64,000 bases of DNA from Robinsoniella sp. Lineage in GTDB: Bacteria; Bacillota; Clostridia; Lachnospirales; Lachnospiraceae. Below are positions 34,695 through 44,658 of the stretch, in pieces (position 1 is the stretch's first letter; each line of letters starts with the position of its first letter). The position numbers and the translations under genes were made by a program. The DNA lies in assembly GCA_023664735.1 (NCBI GenBank), contig JAMPFB010000003.1, forward strand, positions 1-64,000, read 5' to 3'. The notes beneath the pieces were generated by a model. That model was given only the letters and a program-made list of their open reading frames with translations, did no database searches and was not told the origin of the DNA.

Positions 34695-35588
34695 ATGAAG
34701 GATTACAAAGATTATATCGTAAGAGCAACTGCAGCAAATGCCCAAATCAGGGCATTTGCCTGCACTACAAAAAATATGGTGGAAGCAGCAAGAAGCGCCC
34801 ATGATACCAGTCCGGTAGTAACGGCGGCGCTTGGCAGGCTGCTGACGGCAGGAGCCATGATGGGAAGTATGCTAAAGGGAGCGGAGGATGTGCTGACCCT
34901 TCAGATACAGGGAAGCGGTCCCGTAAAGGGGCTGACTGTGACGGCTGATTCCAAAGCACAGGTAAAAGGTTATGCCTTGTGTCCCGGTGTAATGCTTCCG
35001 CCAAATGAAAAAGGGAAGCTGGATGTAGGAGGAGCCATTGGAGACGGTATTCTAAGTGTCATTAAGGATTTGGGATTAAAAGAGCCATACACGGGACAGA
35101 CTGTATTACAGACAGGGGAAATTGCAGAGGATTTGACTTATTACTTTGCCACCAGCGAGCAGGTGCCTTCAAGCGTAGGGCTTGGGGTGCTTATGGAAAA
35201 AGATAATACAGTAAAGCAGGCAGGCGGGTTCATTGTACAGCTTATGCCTTTTGCGGAGGAAAAAGTAATTGAAAGGCTGGAAAAGAATCTGGCGGGGATT
35301 ACGTCCGTCACGGCCTTGCTGGAAGAAGGAAAAAGCCCAAGGGAGCTTTTGGAGCTTTTGCTAGAGGGGCTTTCCATGGAAATGCTGGATGAAATACCAA
35401 CAGCATTTTCCTGTAATTGCAGCAAGGAAAGAGTGGCAAAGGCAATTGTCAGCATAGGCGAGAAGGATATTCGTGAAATGATAGAGGACGGCAAAGAAAT
35501 AGAAGTCAACTGTCATTTTTGTAATAAAAATTACACCTATTCCATAGAAGAGCTGAAGGAACTGCTAAAGCTGGCAAAAAGAGCATAA
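34695..35588 (+). CDS. hslO: Hsp33 redox-regulated chaperone
   Basis: The 297-residue Hsp33 has the N-terminal fold (IVRATAANAQIRAFACTT) and the C-terminal zinc switch: Cys-x-Cys in FSCNCSKER and Cys-x-x-Cys in VNCHFCNKNY. Oxidation releases zinc and turns it into a holdase that protects unfolded proteins. Length and all four Cys agree with the family. Confidence 0.95.
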   Translation: MKDYKDYIVRATAANAQIRAFACTTKNMVEAARSAHDTSPVVTAALGRLLTAGAMMGSMLKGAEDVLTLQIQGSGPVKGLTVTADSKAQVKGYALCPGVMLPPNEKGKLDVGGAIGDGILSVIKDLGLKEPYTGQTVLQTGEIAEDLTYYFATSEQVPSSVGLGVLMEKDNTVKQAGGFIVQLMPFAEEKVIERLEKNLAGITSVTALLEEGKSPRELLELLLEGLSMEMLDEIPTAFSCNCSKERVAKAIVSIGEKDIREMIEDGKEIEVNCHFCNKNYTYSIEELKELLKLAKRA

Positions 35589-35640
35589 GGCAAAATGATA
35601 GATAAGGTTTGTGAAACAACGAAAAGGAGTAGAAAAAGCT

Positions 35641-37566
35641 ATGCAGCATGGATTTATTAAGGTGGCAGCAGCATCGCCCAAAGTAAAAGTGGCGGATACG
35701 GACTATAACAGAAAACAAATATGCAGGTGTCTGGAAGAGGCAGAGGGAAATGGGGCGAAAATCATTGTTTTTCCAGAACTTTGCATTACAGGCTATACAT
35801 GCGGAGACTTGTTTTTGCAGGAAACGCTATTAAATGGAGCAAAGCAGGCATTAGAGCAGATTGTGGAATTTTCCGACGGGCTGGATGCACTTGTGTTTGT
35901 AGGAATGCCCTTAGAGATGGGAAATCAATTATATAATGTGGCAGCAGTAATCAATTGTGGGGAATTGCTTGCCTTCATTCCCAAAACCCACATTCCCGGT
36001 TATGGAGAATTTTATGAAACAAGGCATTTTGCAAAAGGAAATGCCCAGCCGGTTCCGTTAACCTTTGATGGAGTGGAGATTCCTTTTGGAACTAACATTT
36101 TGTTTGAGACGGATGCCTTAGAGGGAATGGTAGTTGCAGCGGAGATTTGTGAAGATGTATGGGTGGCAAATCCTCCAAGCACCTCACATGCTCTTGCAGG
36201 CGCCAATGTGATTGTGAACCTTTCTGCCTCCAATGAAAACGTAGGCAAGGATGAATACAGGCAGATGCTGATTAAATCGGCAAGCGCAAGACTGATTTCA
36301 GCTTACATTTTTACAAGTGGGGGAGCAGGGGAGTCTACTCAGGACGTAGTGTTTGGCGCCCACAATATCATAGCAGAAAACGGCACCATGCTGGCAGAGG
36401 AAAATCCCTTTAAAGAACATATTTTATATGCGGATATTGATATTCATCGGCTAAAGATGGAAAGAAGGAGGATGAATACCTTTGGAAGCTTTTCGGATGC
36501 CGCAGGTGAGCTGGCAGGATATTTGACGATCCCCTTTGCCATTGTAAAAGAAGAAACAAAGCTTACAAGAAGCTTTTTACAGACTCCATTTGTGCCGGTT
36601 GAAAAGGAAAAGAAAGAAAAACGGTGCGAACAGATATTATCCATTCAATCCTTTGGACTGGTAAAACGGTATGAGCATACGGGAAGCAAATGTGCGGTAA
36701 TTGGAATTTCCGGCGGGCTGGACTCTACCCTTGCCCTGTTAGTAACTGTAAGGGCTTTTGATTTGCTTGGAATGGACAGGAAGAATATTTATGCAGTTAC
36801 CATGCCATGTTTTGGCACAACGGACAGAACCTATGAAAATGCCTGCAGGCTTGCAAAGGTGTTAGGTGTCACCTTGCGGGAGGTTGATATTAAAGAAGCA
36901 GTGACAATCCATTTCAGGGATATCGGGCAGGACATAGAGAAGCATGATATCACCTATGAGAATGGTCAGGCAAGAGAAAGGACACAGGTGCTGATGGATA
37001 TAGCAAATCAGGTTGGCGGCTTGGTAATAGGTACCGGCGACATGTCAGAGCTGGCTCTTGGCTGGGCAACCTATAATGGCGACCATATGTCCATGTATGG
37101 GGTAAATGCAGGCGTGCCAAAGACGCTTGTGCGTCATTTGGTAGGTTACTATGGAGAAACATGCGGGGAACCGGAATTGAAGGAAATATTACAGGATGTG
37201 CTTGATACACCGGTAAGCCCTGAGCTTCTGCCACCAAAGGAAGGACAGATTTCCCAGAAAACGGAAGATTTAGTAGGACCTTATGAGCTGCACGACTTTT
37301 TCCTATATTATATGCTAAGGTGCGGTTATTCCCCATCCAAAGTGTACAGAATCGCATTGACCGCTTTTGAAAGCCTGTACACGGAAGAAACCATATTAAA
37401 GTGGCTAAAAACCTTCTACCACCGTTTCTTTACCCAGCAGTTTAAGCGTTCCTGCCTGCCGGACGGCCCCAAAGTGGGAAGCGTAGCCGTTTCTCCAAGG
37501 GGAGACCTGCGTATGCCCTCCGACGCCTCCTATGCCATTTGGAAAAAGGAACTGGATGCGTTATAA
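35641..37566 (+). CDS. nadE: Glutamine-dependent NAD+ synthetase
   Basis: The 641-residue two-domain enzyme has an N-terminal nitrilase-type glutaminase with the Glu-Lys-Cys triad visible (FPELCITGY, PKTHIPGYGEFYE, AAEICEDVWV). The C-terminal synthetase has the ATP loop ISGGLDSTLAL. It amidates nicotinate adenine dinucleotide using glutamine, the last step of NAD synthesis. The start at 35641 uses AAAGGAG about 12 bases upstream; a GTG at 35611 is less likely. Confidence 0.94.
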   Translation: MQHGFIKVAAASPKVKVADTDYNRKQICRCLEEAEGNGAKIIVFPELCITGYTCGDLFLQETLLNGAKQALEQIVEFSDGLDALVFVGMPLEMGNQLYNVAAVINCGELLAFIPKTHIPGYGEFYETRHFAKGNAQPVPLTFDGVEIPFGTNILFETDALEGMVVAAEICEDVWVANPPSTSHALAGANVIVNLSASNENVGKDEYRQMLIKSASARLISAYIFTSGGAGESTQDVVFGAHNIIAENGTMLAEENPFKEHILYADIDIHRLKMERRRMNTFGSFSDAAGELAGYLTIPFAIVKEETKLTRSFLQTPFVPVEKEKKEKRCEQILSIQSFGLVKRYEHTGSKCAVIGISGGLDSTLALLVTVRAFDLLGMDRKNIYAVTMPCFGTTDRTYENACRLAKVLGVTLREVDIKEAVTIHFRDIGQDIEKHDITYENGQARERTQVLMDIANQVGGLVIGTGDMSELALGWATYNGDHMSMYGVNAGVPKTLVRHLVGYYGETCGEPELKEILQDVLDTPVSPELLPPKEGQISQKTEDLVGPYELHDFFLYYMLRCGYSPSKVYRIALTAFESLYTEETILKWLKTFYHRFFTQQFKRSCLPDGPKVGSVAVSPRGDLRMPSDASYAIWKKELDAL

Positions 37567-37613
37567 GAATGATAAAACAGTTCAGCCTTTCATGTAAAGG
37601 TGGATAAGAGGAC

Positions 37614-37761
37614 GTGGGAGCTGGCAGGGCATAGGATAGTCTGATGGACACGCTCTCGCTCTGCAAAGACGCAGCGGTACTAATGCACCAAAATACGGTG
37701 TATAAGTGCCGGCGACTTTGCCAAGGTCCATCAGACTATCCTATGCCCTGCCAGCTCCCAC
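37614..37761. repeat. Long palindromic element A1
   Basis: Perfect 36-bp arms (37614-37649 and 37726-37761, beginning GTGGGAGCTGGCAGGGCATA) enclose a 76-base loop. The loop shares most of its sequence, in the opposite orientation, with element A2. Within it CAAAG/CTTTG and GCACC/GGTG nested hairpins form. The element lies just after nadE in a convergent intergenic region, where it could act as a terminator. Confidence 0.85.
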
Positions 37762-37885
37762 TGTGTATCGGTAAGCCCTATATATGAAAAAGCTCCATAT
37801 GTTGGAAAATTTCATATGTTTGGAAAGCCTTCGTATAGAAACGTTATAACGGGCTGTTTTAACAGGTACAAGGTTTCGATAACCA

Positions 37886-38033
37886 GCAGGAGGCGGTATG
37901 GAATATAGAAGTTTTAAGGGCCTTGATGAAAGCGTCAGTCCTTACGCACCGTATTTTGGTGCGTTAGTACTGCTACGCTTTCATAGAGCGAGAGCGTGCC
38001 CATAAAACTTCTATATTCCATACCGCCTCCTGC
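37886..38033. repeat. Long palindromic element A2
   Basis: 35-bp arms (37886-37920 and 37999-38033, beginning GCAGGAGGCGGTATGGAATA) have one mismatch and enclose a 78-base loop. The arm sequence is unrelated to A1, yet the loop is homologous to it on the opposite strand. The loop has GAAAGCG/CGCTTTC and CGCACC/GGTGCG stems that correspond to the A1 stems with paired changes. Bases 37762-37885 between the elements hold no gene. Confidence 0.85.
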
Positions 38034-38082
38034 GTCCTTTTATCCACTTCACCTACTTTACCCACGTAACTATCAAAAACCG

Positions 38083-38550
38083 CTAAGGCTCCGTCTGCAC
38101 CCCGGCATTTTTCACTGCCGCCTTCTCTAGAGAATCCCCGATTGCCTCTAAAAGAATAGAAGAAGTATACTTGTTGTCATCCGAATATGTAATATTTTCC
38201 AGACTCTGTCCCTCATAAATCTGATCAATGATTTCTTCAAAGGCAGGCTCGATTAGCGGATACATAGTAGTAACTGCCTCATCCAAATTTACCAGTTGGA
38301 TGGAATTTATGTTGTTTTCATCTACCACCACCTGAATATCCACTGCATGATTATTTAGAATAAGAGAAGCAGTATAGACTCCCGGCACATAGGTAGCAGA
38401 AGCTGTCTCCTGTGTCTTGGCAGTTTCCTTGTTCTTTGGAAGAAACATTAAAATAAGCAGTATAATAAAAAGAATTCCCAAAAGAACAAAAATTCCTGTG
38501 TAAATTAATTCTTTCATATGAAGCACAACGATTTTAGTTTTTGGACGCAT
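38083..38550 (-). CDS. Membrane-anchored protein with FMN-binding-like domain
   Basis: The 155-residue protein has one N-terminal membrane helix (LIYTGIFVLLGILFIILLIL). An extracellular domain beginning GVYTASLILNNHAVDIQVVV follows; it resembles small FMN-binding or peptide-like beta domains that start GxYxA and place a strand after it. No flavin-attachment Thr motif is clear. AGGAG precedes the ATG at 38550. It converges with nadE. The function is unknown. Confidence 0.6.
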   Translation of the reverse strand: MRPKTKIVVLHMKELIYTGIFVLLGILFIILLILMFLPKNKETAKTQETASATYVPGVYTASLILNNHAVDIQVVVDENNINSIQLVNLDEAVTTMYPLIEPAFEEIIDQIYEGQSLENITYSDDNKYTSSILLEAIGDSLEKAAVKNAGVQTEP

Positions 38551-38901
38551 ATCCCTTGCTCCTAAAGTAGTGGTATTTCTATAAGGTATGAGAGGTAAGC
38601 GGAAAATATGCGGATTGTTTTTCTGCCTGGAAAACTATTTTTTGAGTTCTCGTAATGTTAAGGAAAATATTGTTAACCAAATTTAAGAAAAAATAAAAAA
38701 AATATGCTTGCCACAAAGGAAAATAAGTAGTATTATAATCAATGGATTATTGCTAGGGTGTGTTTTCTTACATAAAGTTTTTCGCAATAAGTTTTGTAGA
38801 ACTTATCTATAGTAAGATTCGGAATCAGCAGGAAATGGAAAGCAGCACATTCCAAGCGATAAGTAGAAGGGCAAAGAAATGCTATAAAAGGAGAGAAAAA
38901 A
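38551..38901 (+). promoter_or_regulatory. Divergent intergenic region with promoter for the CxxC-repeat protein
   Basis: TTGCCA (38708-38713), a 17-base spacer and TATTAT (38731-38736) form a promoter, giving a leader of about 160 bases before 38902. The leader has no reading frame or known riboswitch that I can recognise. Confidence 0.5.
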
Positions 38902-40266
38902 ATGATTAAGAACATGATGCAACAAACCAAAAAACATTTAGCGATGTTCTTGGCTGCTGCAGTTGTTGTTACAAGTCTGCCGGTTATGACTGCAGATGCG
39001 GCAACTGTTACGTACAAGGATGGAGATGAGGTGTTAGGCACTGCTTCCGCAAATGATATGGAGAGCCTTAGCAGTAATGCACCTCAGGTTTCAGGGAATG
39101 GATGTAAAAAGTTTACTGGGTGGACCGTTAGTGGAGATTTGACCGTAAGCGATAATGAGGTTATTGCAATAGCTACTTTTGAAATAAAACATGGAGATAC
39201 AGTAGAAGTTGTGACGGAAGCAACATGTACGGAAGCTGGAAAAATTGAGTATAAGTGTGAAGTATGTGGAGAGACTGTTAGTGACAATACTGTGATTCCT
39301 GCAAAAGGACATGGAGACACAGTGGAAGTTGTGACGGAAGCAACATGTACGGAAGCTGGAAAAATTGAGTATAAGTGTGAAGTATGTGAAGAGGCTGTTA
39401 GCTCCAATACTGTGATTCCTGCAAAGGGACATGGAGATACAGTAGAAGTTGTAACGGAAGCAACATGTGGAAAAGACGGAAAAATTGAGTACATGTGTGA
39501 AGTATGTGGAGAGAGTGTCAGTGACAATACAGTGCTTCCGAAAACAGGCGAGCACACATGGGATGAAGGCACGGTAACAAAAGAGCCTACTACAGAAGAA
39601 GAGGGTGTAAAAACCTTTACATGTACTGTGTGTCAAGAGACTAAAACAGAATCAATTGAGAAGTTAACCACAACACCAGATCCAGAGAAGCCAACAACCT
39701 CTGGAAATGATACACCAAAAGATCCAGATAAAAAACCAGTAGAAGAAAAGCCAGCAGAAGAGAAACCAGTTACACCAACTGTAAAATTAAATGTTAAGAG
39801 CATCACATTACAGGTTAAGAAGTCTACAACAGCTGTAAAGGCAAGCGGTATGGTAAAAGGTGATAAGGTTGCTTCTTGGACAACATCCAACAAGAAAATT
39901 GTTACTGTAACAAAATCTGGCAAGATTACCGCTAAAAAAGTAGGTAAGGCTACTATTACTGTAAAAACCAAATTAGGTGCAACTGCAACTTTAAAGGTTA
40001 CAGTTCAGAAGAAGGCAGTAGCGCTTAAGAAGCTTTCTGTAAACAAGACAAAAGTAACATTGAAAAAAGGAAAAACCTTTACGATTGTTGCTACTAAGTC
40101 CCCAATTACAGCACAGGATAAGGTAACATTCAAGTCAAATAATAAAAAGGTTGCAACAGTTAGCAGTAAGGGTGTTGTTAAGGCTAAGAAGGCTGGTAAA
40201 GCTACTATTACTGTAAAGGCTGGAAAGAAGACGAAAAAAGTTGCAGTTACTGTAACGAAGAAATAA
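38902..40266 (+). CDS. Secreted protein with CxxC repeats and Big_2 domains
   Basis: The 454-residue protein has a signal peptide (about 1-34, ending ADAAT) and a short N-terminal domain. Three near-identical repeats of about 40 residues follow (EATCTEAGKIEYKCEVCGE units), each with a CxxC pair, and a fourth diverged unit comes next. A Pro/Glu/Lys linker leads to two Big_2-like immunoglobulin domains (about 300-454). No sortase motif or C-terminal helix is seen. The basic Ig-like domains may bind wall polymers. The repeats at DNA level (39187-39540) are prone to copy-number change. Confidence 0.75.
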   Translation: MIKNMMQQTKKHLAMFLAAAVVVTSLPVMTADAATVTYKDGDEVLGTASANDMESLSSNAPQVSGNGCKKFTGWTVSGDLTVSDNEVIAIATFEIKHGDTVEVVTEATCTEAGKIEYKCEVCGETVSDNTVIPAKGHGDTVEVVTEATCTEAGKIEYKCEVCEEAVSSNTVIPAKGHGDTVEVVTEATCGKDGKIEYMCEVCGESVSDNTVLPKTGEHTWDEGTVTKEPTTEEEGVKTFTCTVCQETKTESIEKLTTTPDPEKPTTSGNDTPKDPDKKPVEEKPAEEKPVTPTVKLNVKSITLQVKKSTTAVKASGMVKGDKVASWTTSNKKIVTVTKSGKITAKKVGKATITVKTKLGATATLKVTVQKKAVALKKLSVNKTKVTLKKGKTFTIVATKSPITAQDKVTFKSNNKKVATVSSKGVVKAKKAGKATITVKAGKKTKKVAVTVTKK

Positions 40267-40296
40267 TTTTCACCTGCTTTTTCCATATGAAAAATG

Positions 40297-40330
40297 GCAC
40301 TATGTCTAAGGACATAGTGCTTTTTTATTT
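40297..40330 (+). terminator. Rho-independent terminator
   Basis: GCACTATGTC (40297-40306) pairs with GACATAGTGC (40311-40320) and is followed by seven Ts. It separates the surface-protein gene from the glnA leader. Confidence 0.85.
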
Positions 40331-40338
40331 TGGTCCAG

Positions 40339-40470
40339 TTGACAAATTCCCCCTAATGCTGTTATGATGTACAAGGAACAAAGGCGTTCTTCTTATAGGG
40401 GAGGAGTGCCTATTTTTATGTAACAAAGCCTCCTGTAAGAGAAACAGAAACCAAGAAAGGAAGCAGTCTG
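40339..40470 (+). promoter_or_regulatory. glnA promoter and ANTAR-responsive antitermination leader
   Basis: Promoter TTGACA (40339-40344) and TATGAT (40363-40368) with an 18-base spacer. Two adjacent small hairpins follow. GAAC/GTTC has loop AAAGGC (40376-40389) and TTCTT/GAGGA has loop ATAGGG (40390-40405). Both six-base loops have A at position 1 and G at position 4, the signature of RNA bound by ANTAR proteins. AGGC (40382-40385) can instead pair with GCCT (40408-40411) before a T run, an alternative terminator. Nitrogen-dependent antitermination by the adjacent ANTAR protein is the likely control. Confidence 0.68.
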
Positions 40471-41802
40471 ATGAAGAAATATAGGAAAGAAGATATTTTG
40501 CAATTGGTAAAGGAGCAGGATGTAGAGTTTATCCGCCTTCAGTTTACGGATATTTTTGGCTGTCTGAAAAACGTTGCCATTACTTCCAGCCAGTTGGAAA
40601 AGGCATTGGATAATCAATGTATGTTTGATGGTTCTTCTATAGAAGGATTTGTAGGAATTGAAGAATCGGATTTGTATTTATATCCGGAGTTTCATACATT
40701 AGAGGTTTTTCCATGGAGGCCCCAGCAGGGAAAGGTTGCCCGTTTGATTTGTGATGTATACAGACCCGGAGGAGAACCTTTTGAGGGGGATTCCAGATAT
40801 ATATTAAAAAAAGCATTGCAGGAAGCAAATGACATGGGATACAAATTTGACGTAGGGCCGGAATGTGAATTTTTCCTGTTCCATACAGATGAAAATGGAT
40901 GTCCTACTACCATTACCCATGAACAGGCAGGTTATTTTGATTTAGGCCCTATTGACCTTGGAGAAAATGCAAGAAGGGATATGGTGCTGACCCTAGAAGA
41001 AATGGGGTTTATAGTTGAATCTTCCCATCATGAAGCGGCTCCGGCACAACATGAAATTGACTTTAAATATGATGAGGCGCTGGCTACGGCGGATAATATC
41101 ATGACATTTAAGCTGACAGTCAAGACGATTGCCAGAAGGCATGGGCTTCATGCCACTTTTATGCCAAAGCCTAAATTTGGAGCTAATGGTTCTGGAATGC
41201 ATATCAATATGTCCTTATCCAAGGATGGGAAAAATGTATTTTCAGATGAAAAAGACCCACGGGGCCTTAGTAAAGAAGCTTATTATTTTATTGGCGGGAT
41301 TATGAAGCATATAAAAGGCATGTGTGCCATTACCAATCCTCTTGTAAATTCCTATAAACGACTTGTGCCGGGATATGAGGCGCCTGTTTATATTGCATGG
41401 AGCACTGCCAGCAGAGGCTCCTTAATCCGGGTTCCTGCTGCAAGAGGGGAAGGAACAAGGATTGAGCTGCGCTGTCCGGATTCTGCTGCAAACCCCTATT
41501 TGGCATTGGCGGTATGTTTACAGGCAGGGCTTGATGGCATAAAAAACCAGATTATGCCTCCCGAAAGTATAGACTGCAATATTTTTGAATTGTCTGCAGA
41601 AGAAAGAAATGCCCGTTTGGTGGAAATGCTGCCGGGAACCCTGCAGGAAGCCATCAATGAGCTTAAGAAGGATGAATTTATCCGCAGCGTATTGGGCGAG
41701 TATGTTTCTGCGAAGTACATAGAAGCAAAGCAGCTAGAATGGGATGCGTATAAATCTCAGGTTACTGATTGGGAAGTTGGACAGTATCTATACAAATATT
41801 AA
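40471..41802 (+). CDS. glnA: Glutamine synthetase, type I
   Basis: The 443-residue GSI-alpha enzyme has [13 protein letters not shown] near the start, [19 protein letters not shown] (metal Glu), [12 protein letters not shown], the [17 protein letters not shown] region and [18 protein letters not shown]. It condenses glutamate and ammonia with ATP. The leader with ANTAR-type hairpins and the next gene point to nitrogen-responsive control. AGAAAGGAAG lies before the ATG. Confidence 0.96.
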   Translation: MKKYRKEDILQLVKEQDVEFIRLQFTDIFGCLKNVAITSSQLEKALDNQCMFDGSSIEGFVGIEESDLYLYPEFHTLEVFPWRPQQGKVARLICDVYRPGGEPFEGDSRYILKKALQEANDMGYKFDVGPECEFFLFHTDENGCPTTITHEQAGYFDLGPIDLGENARRDMVLTLEEMGFIVESSHHEAAPAQHEIDFKYDEALATADNIMTFKLTVKTIARRHGLHATFMPKPKFGANGSGMHINMSLSKDGKNVFSDEKDPRGLSKEAYYFIGGIMKHIKGMCAITNPLVNSYKRLVPGYEAPVYIAWSTASRGSLIRVPAARGEGTRIELRCPDSAANPYLALAVCLQAGLDGIKNQIMPPESIDCNIFELSAEERNARLVEMLPGTLQEAINELKKDEFIRSVLGEYVSAKYIEAKQLEWDAYKSQVTDWEVGQYLYKY

Positions 41803-41841
41803 TTGGTTGCGGAATATAGCTGATAGTCAGGAGGTGTATGT

Positions 41842-42390
41842 GTGACCGGGATTATTGTGGCGCTTCCTAAAATCGAGGATGCAAAGAGCATCAAAAACCT
41901 ATTGGTACGAAACGGATTTAACGTGATAGCTGCCTGTTCCTCGGGAGCGCAGGCACTCAGTCTGGCAGATGATTTAAATGACGGGATTGTCATAAGCGGA
42001 TATAAATTGCCGGATATGCTGTATGAGGAGTTATTTGATTGTCTTCCAAAGGGCTTTGAGATGTTATTGCTTGCTTCCCAGTCATTGCTGTTAGAATGTG
42101 CAGGTAATGATATTATGTGTCTCGGAATGCCTTTGAAGGTTCATGACCTATTAAATACTGTGGAAATGATGGCAACCTCCATTGCATATAAGCGAAAGAA
42201 AAGCAAGGATAAACCAAAGGATCGAAAGCCAGAGGAAGTGGCGATGATTAAAGAGGCAAAGCGCCTTCTGATGAGCCGTAACAATATGACAGAGGAAGAG
42301 GCGCACCGCTACATACAAAAATGCAGCATGGACAGCAGCACCAATATGGTGGAAACAGCACAGATGATTTTGACTGTTATGAAGGCTTAG
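41842..42390 (+). CDS. ANTAR-domain antitermination protein with pseudo-receiver
   Basis: The 182-residue protein has a GTG start after CAGGAGG. Residues 1-115 have a receiver-like fold, but the phospho-acceptor position is not obvious (DDLNDGIVISGYKLPD has Ser instead of a typical Asp strand end). The C-terminal ANTAR domain (about 130-182) has AKRLLMSRNNMTEEEAHRYIQKCSMD. ANTAR proteins bind twin hexaloop hairpins and prevent termination. It sits 39 bases after glnA, whose leader has such hairpins, so autogenous control of the pair is likely. Confidence 0.85.
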   Translation: MTGIIVALPKIEDAKSIKNLLVRNGFNVIAACSSGAQALSLADDLNDGIVISGYKLPDMLYEELFDCLPKGFEMLLLASQSLLLECAGNDIMCLGMPLKVHDLLNTVEMMATSIAYKRKKSKDKPKDRKPEEVAMIKEAKRLLMSRNNMTEEEAHRYIQKCSMDSSTNMVETAQMILTVMKA

Positions 42391-42400
42391 GAGGGCATAT

Positions 42401-43234
42401 ATGAAATTCACAAAAATGCATGGATGCGGAAATGATTACTTATATGTAAACGGCTTTACGGAGCATGTAAAGGATAAAGCGGCTTTTGCCAAAAAGGCAA
42501 GTGACCGTCATTTTGGCGTGGGCGGGGACGGTGTGATTTTTATTAATCCGTCAGATAAGGCGGATTTTGAAATGGAAATGTACAATGCGGATGGCTCAAG
42601 AGGTGAAATGTGCGGAAACGGCATTCGGTGCGTGGCAAAGTACGTATATGACAAAGGGCTGACGGATAAGACTTCTATTTCCGTTATCAGCTCCGGCGCC
42701 ATAAAATATTTAGAGCTTACCGTGAAGGATGGAAAGGTGGAAATGGTAAAGGTCAATATGGGAAGCCCGGAGCTGGTTCCGGCTAAGATTCCTGTCCTGT
42801 CCGAAGGAGAAGCAGTTATAGACGAGGAAATCATCGTCTGCGGGAAAAGCTACCGCATGACCTGTATTTCCATGGGAAATCCTCATGCGGTAGTATTTAT
42901 GGATGATGTGGAGCAGATGAAAATGGAAGAAATCGGTCCTTATTTTGAAAACCATGAGCGCTTTCCGAACCGAATCAATACAGAGTTTGTAAAGGTGCTG
43001 AATCGAAGCTGCGTGCAGATGCGGGTATGGGAGAGAGGCTCAGGAGAGACGCTTGCCTGCGGTACAGGCTGTTGTGCCACGGCAGTTGCCTGTGTCTTAA
43101 ACGGACTTACCGAAGAAAAGGTTACGGTAAAGGTGCTTGGAGGAGAGCTTTTCATTGAATGGGACCGGGAAAAGAATCTGATTTTCATGACAGGTCCTGC
43201 AGAGACGGTATTTGAAGGCGAAATAGAAGAATGA
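42401..43234 (+). CDS. dapF: Diaminopimelate epimerase
   Basis: The 277-residue DapF has both active-site Cys: MCGNGIRCVAKY and ACGTGCCATAVA, with the start MKFTKMHGCGNDYLYV. It interconverts LL- and meso-diaminopimelate for lysine and peptidoglycan. It starts ten bases after the ANTAR gene and is followed 41 bases later by dapL, the enzyme that makes its substrate. Confidence 0.96.
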   Translation: MKFTKMHGCGNDYLYVNGFTEHVKDKAAFAKKASDRHFGVGGDGVIFINPSDKADFEMEMYNADGSRGEMCGNGIRCVAKYVYDKGLTDKTSISVISSGAIKYLELTVKDGKVEMVKVNMGSPELVPAKIPVLSEGEAVIDEEIIVCGKSYRMTCISMGNPHAVVFMDDVEQMKMEEIGPYFENHERFPNRINTEFVKVLNRSCVQMRVWERGSGETLACGTGCCATAVACVLNGLTEEKVTVKVLGGELFIEWDREKNLIFMTGPAETVFEGEIEE

Positions 43235-43275
43235 TGGAATGAACTGTTATAAAAATAACTGAGAGGAGAAAGAAT

Positions 43276-44490
43276 ATGTTTAAGATCAATGACAATTATT
43301 TAAAGCTGCCGGGAAGCTATTTGTTTTCCACGATAGGGAAAAAGGTAAATGCATATGCGGCGGCAAATCCGGATAAAAAAATTATCCGTTTAGGAATTGG
43401 GGATGTAACCCAGCCCCTTGCTCCTAAGATTATCGAAACGCTGCATCATGCAGTGGATGAGATGGGAAAGGCGGAAACCTTTCATGGCTATGCACCGGAC
43501 TTAGGCTATGAATTTTTAAGAAATGCCATTGTGGAGCATGACTATAAAAAGCGGGGCTGCGAAATCAGTGCAGATGAAATTTTTGTATCGGACGGCGCCA
43601 AGTGTGATTCGGGGAATATTCAGGAAATTTTTGCCATAGACAATAAGATTGCGGTTTGTGACCCGGTTTATCCAGTTTATGTGGACACCAACGTTATGGC
43701 AGGCAGGACAGGCACTTATGATACGGCAAAGGAAACATGGAGCGATGTGATTTACATGCCATGTACTGCAGAAACCAATTTTGCCCCTGAGCTTCCAAAG
43801 GAAGTGCCGGATATTATCTATCTTTGCTTTCCAAACAATCCTACCGGCTCTACCATTACAAAGGCACAGCTTCAGGAATGGGTGGACTATGCCAACAAAA
43901 ACGGTTCTGTGATTATTTATGATGCTGCATACGAAGCATATATATCAGAAGAGGACGTTCCCCACAGCATTTATGAATGTCAGGGGGCAAGAACCTGTGC
44001 TATTGAGATTCATTCCTTTTCCAAAAATGCCGGCTTTACCGGAGTGCGCTTAGGCTACACCGTAGTGCCAAAGGATTTAAAGGCAGGGGAAGTTTCCCTT
44101 CATGGGCTTTGGGCAAGACGCCACGGCACCAAATATAACGGTGCTCCTTATATTATCCAGAGAGCAGGAGAGGCTGTATATTCAAAAGAAGGACAGAAGC
44201 AGCTTAAGGAGCAGGTTGCTTACTATATGAACAATGCCAAATATATTTATGAGGGCTTAAAGGAGGCTGGCTATACGGTTTCAGGAGGAGTCAATGCACC
44301 GTATATTTGGTTAAAAGCCCCAAACAATATGACAAGCTGGGAATTTTTCGATTATTTGCTGGAACAGGCAAACGTGGTAGGAACACCCGGTTCCGGCTTC
44401 GGACCAAGCGGGGAGACTTATTTCAGATTGACGGCATTTGGTTCTTATGAAAATACGGTTGAGGCTATTGACAGGATAAAAGCACTGTAG
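43276..44490 (+). CDS. dapL: LL-diaminopimelate aminotransferase
   Basis: The 404-residue PLP enzyme matches Dap[18 protein letters not shown] at the start, [23 protein letters not shown] and the PLP lysine in [17 protein letters not shown]. It converts tetrahydrodipicolinate directly to LL-diaminopimelate, bypassing the succinylated or acetylated route. Pairing with dapF makes a two-step module. Tetrahydrodipicolinate's precursor is also the substrate of the dpaA/dpaB products at 60.6 kb. Confidence 0.95.
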   Translation: MFKINDNYLKLPGSYLFSTIGKKVNAYAAANPDKKIIRLGIGDVTQPLAPKIIETLHHAVDEMGKAETFHGYAPDLGYEFLRNAIVEHDYKKRGCEISADEIFVSDGAKCDSGNIQEIFAIDNKIAVCDPVYPVYVDTNVMAGRTGTYDTAKETWSDVIYMPCTAETNFAPELPKEVPDIIYLCFPNNPTGSTITKAQLQEWVDYANKNGSVIIYDAAYEAYISEEDVPHSIYECQGARTCAIEIHSFSKNAGFTGVRLGYTVVPKDLKAGEVSLHGLWARRHGTKYNGAPYIIQRAGEAVYSKEGQKQLKEQVAYYMNNAKYIYEGLKEAGYTVSGGVNAPYIWLKAPNNMTSWEFFDYLLEQANVVGTPGSGFGPSGETYFRLTAFGSYENTVEAIDRIKAL

Positions 44491-44507
44491 AAGATGGACG
44501 AAAAGAA

Positions 44508-44539
44508 GGTGTCATGTGTAAGGCATGGCACCATTTTTT
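44508..44539 (+). terminator. Rho-independent terminator after dapL
   Basis: GGTGTCATG (44508-44516) pairs with CATGGCACC (44524-44532), with one G-T pair, and is followed by ATTTTTTT. Confidence 0.8.
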
Positions 44540-44658
44540 TAAAAATACCATAAAAACAAGTGAGACAATTCGTATTCATTATAGAAAGCGGTTACAGCCG
44601 GTAACATAGCCTGACCGCATAGAAAGAGCAGAGGGGAATTGTCAGGAAGGAGAACCTT

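Noticed and set aside
39187..39540. Minus-strand frames across the CxxC repeats
   Set aside because: They are shadows of the repeated coding sequence on the plus strand.
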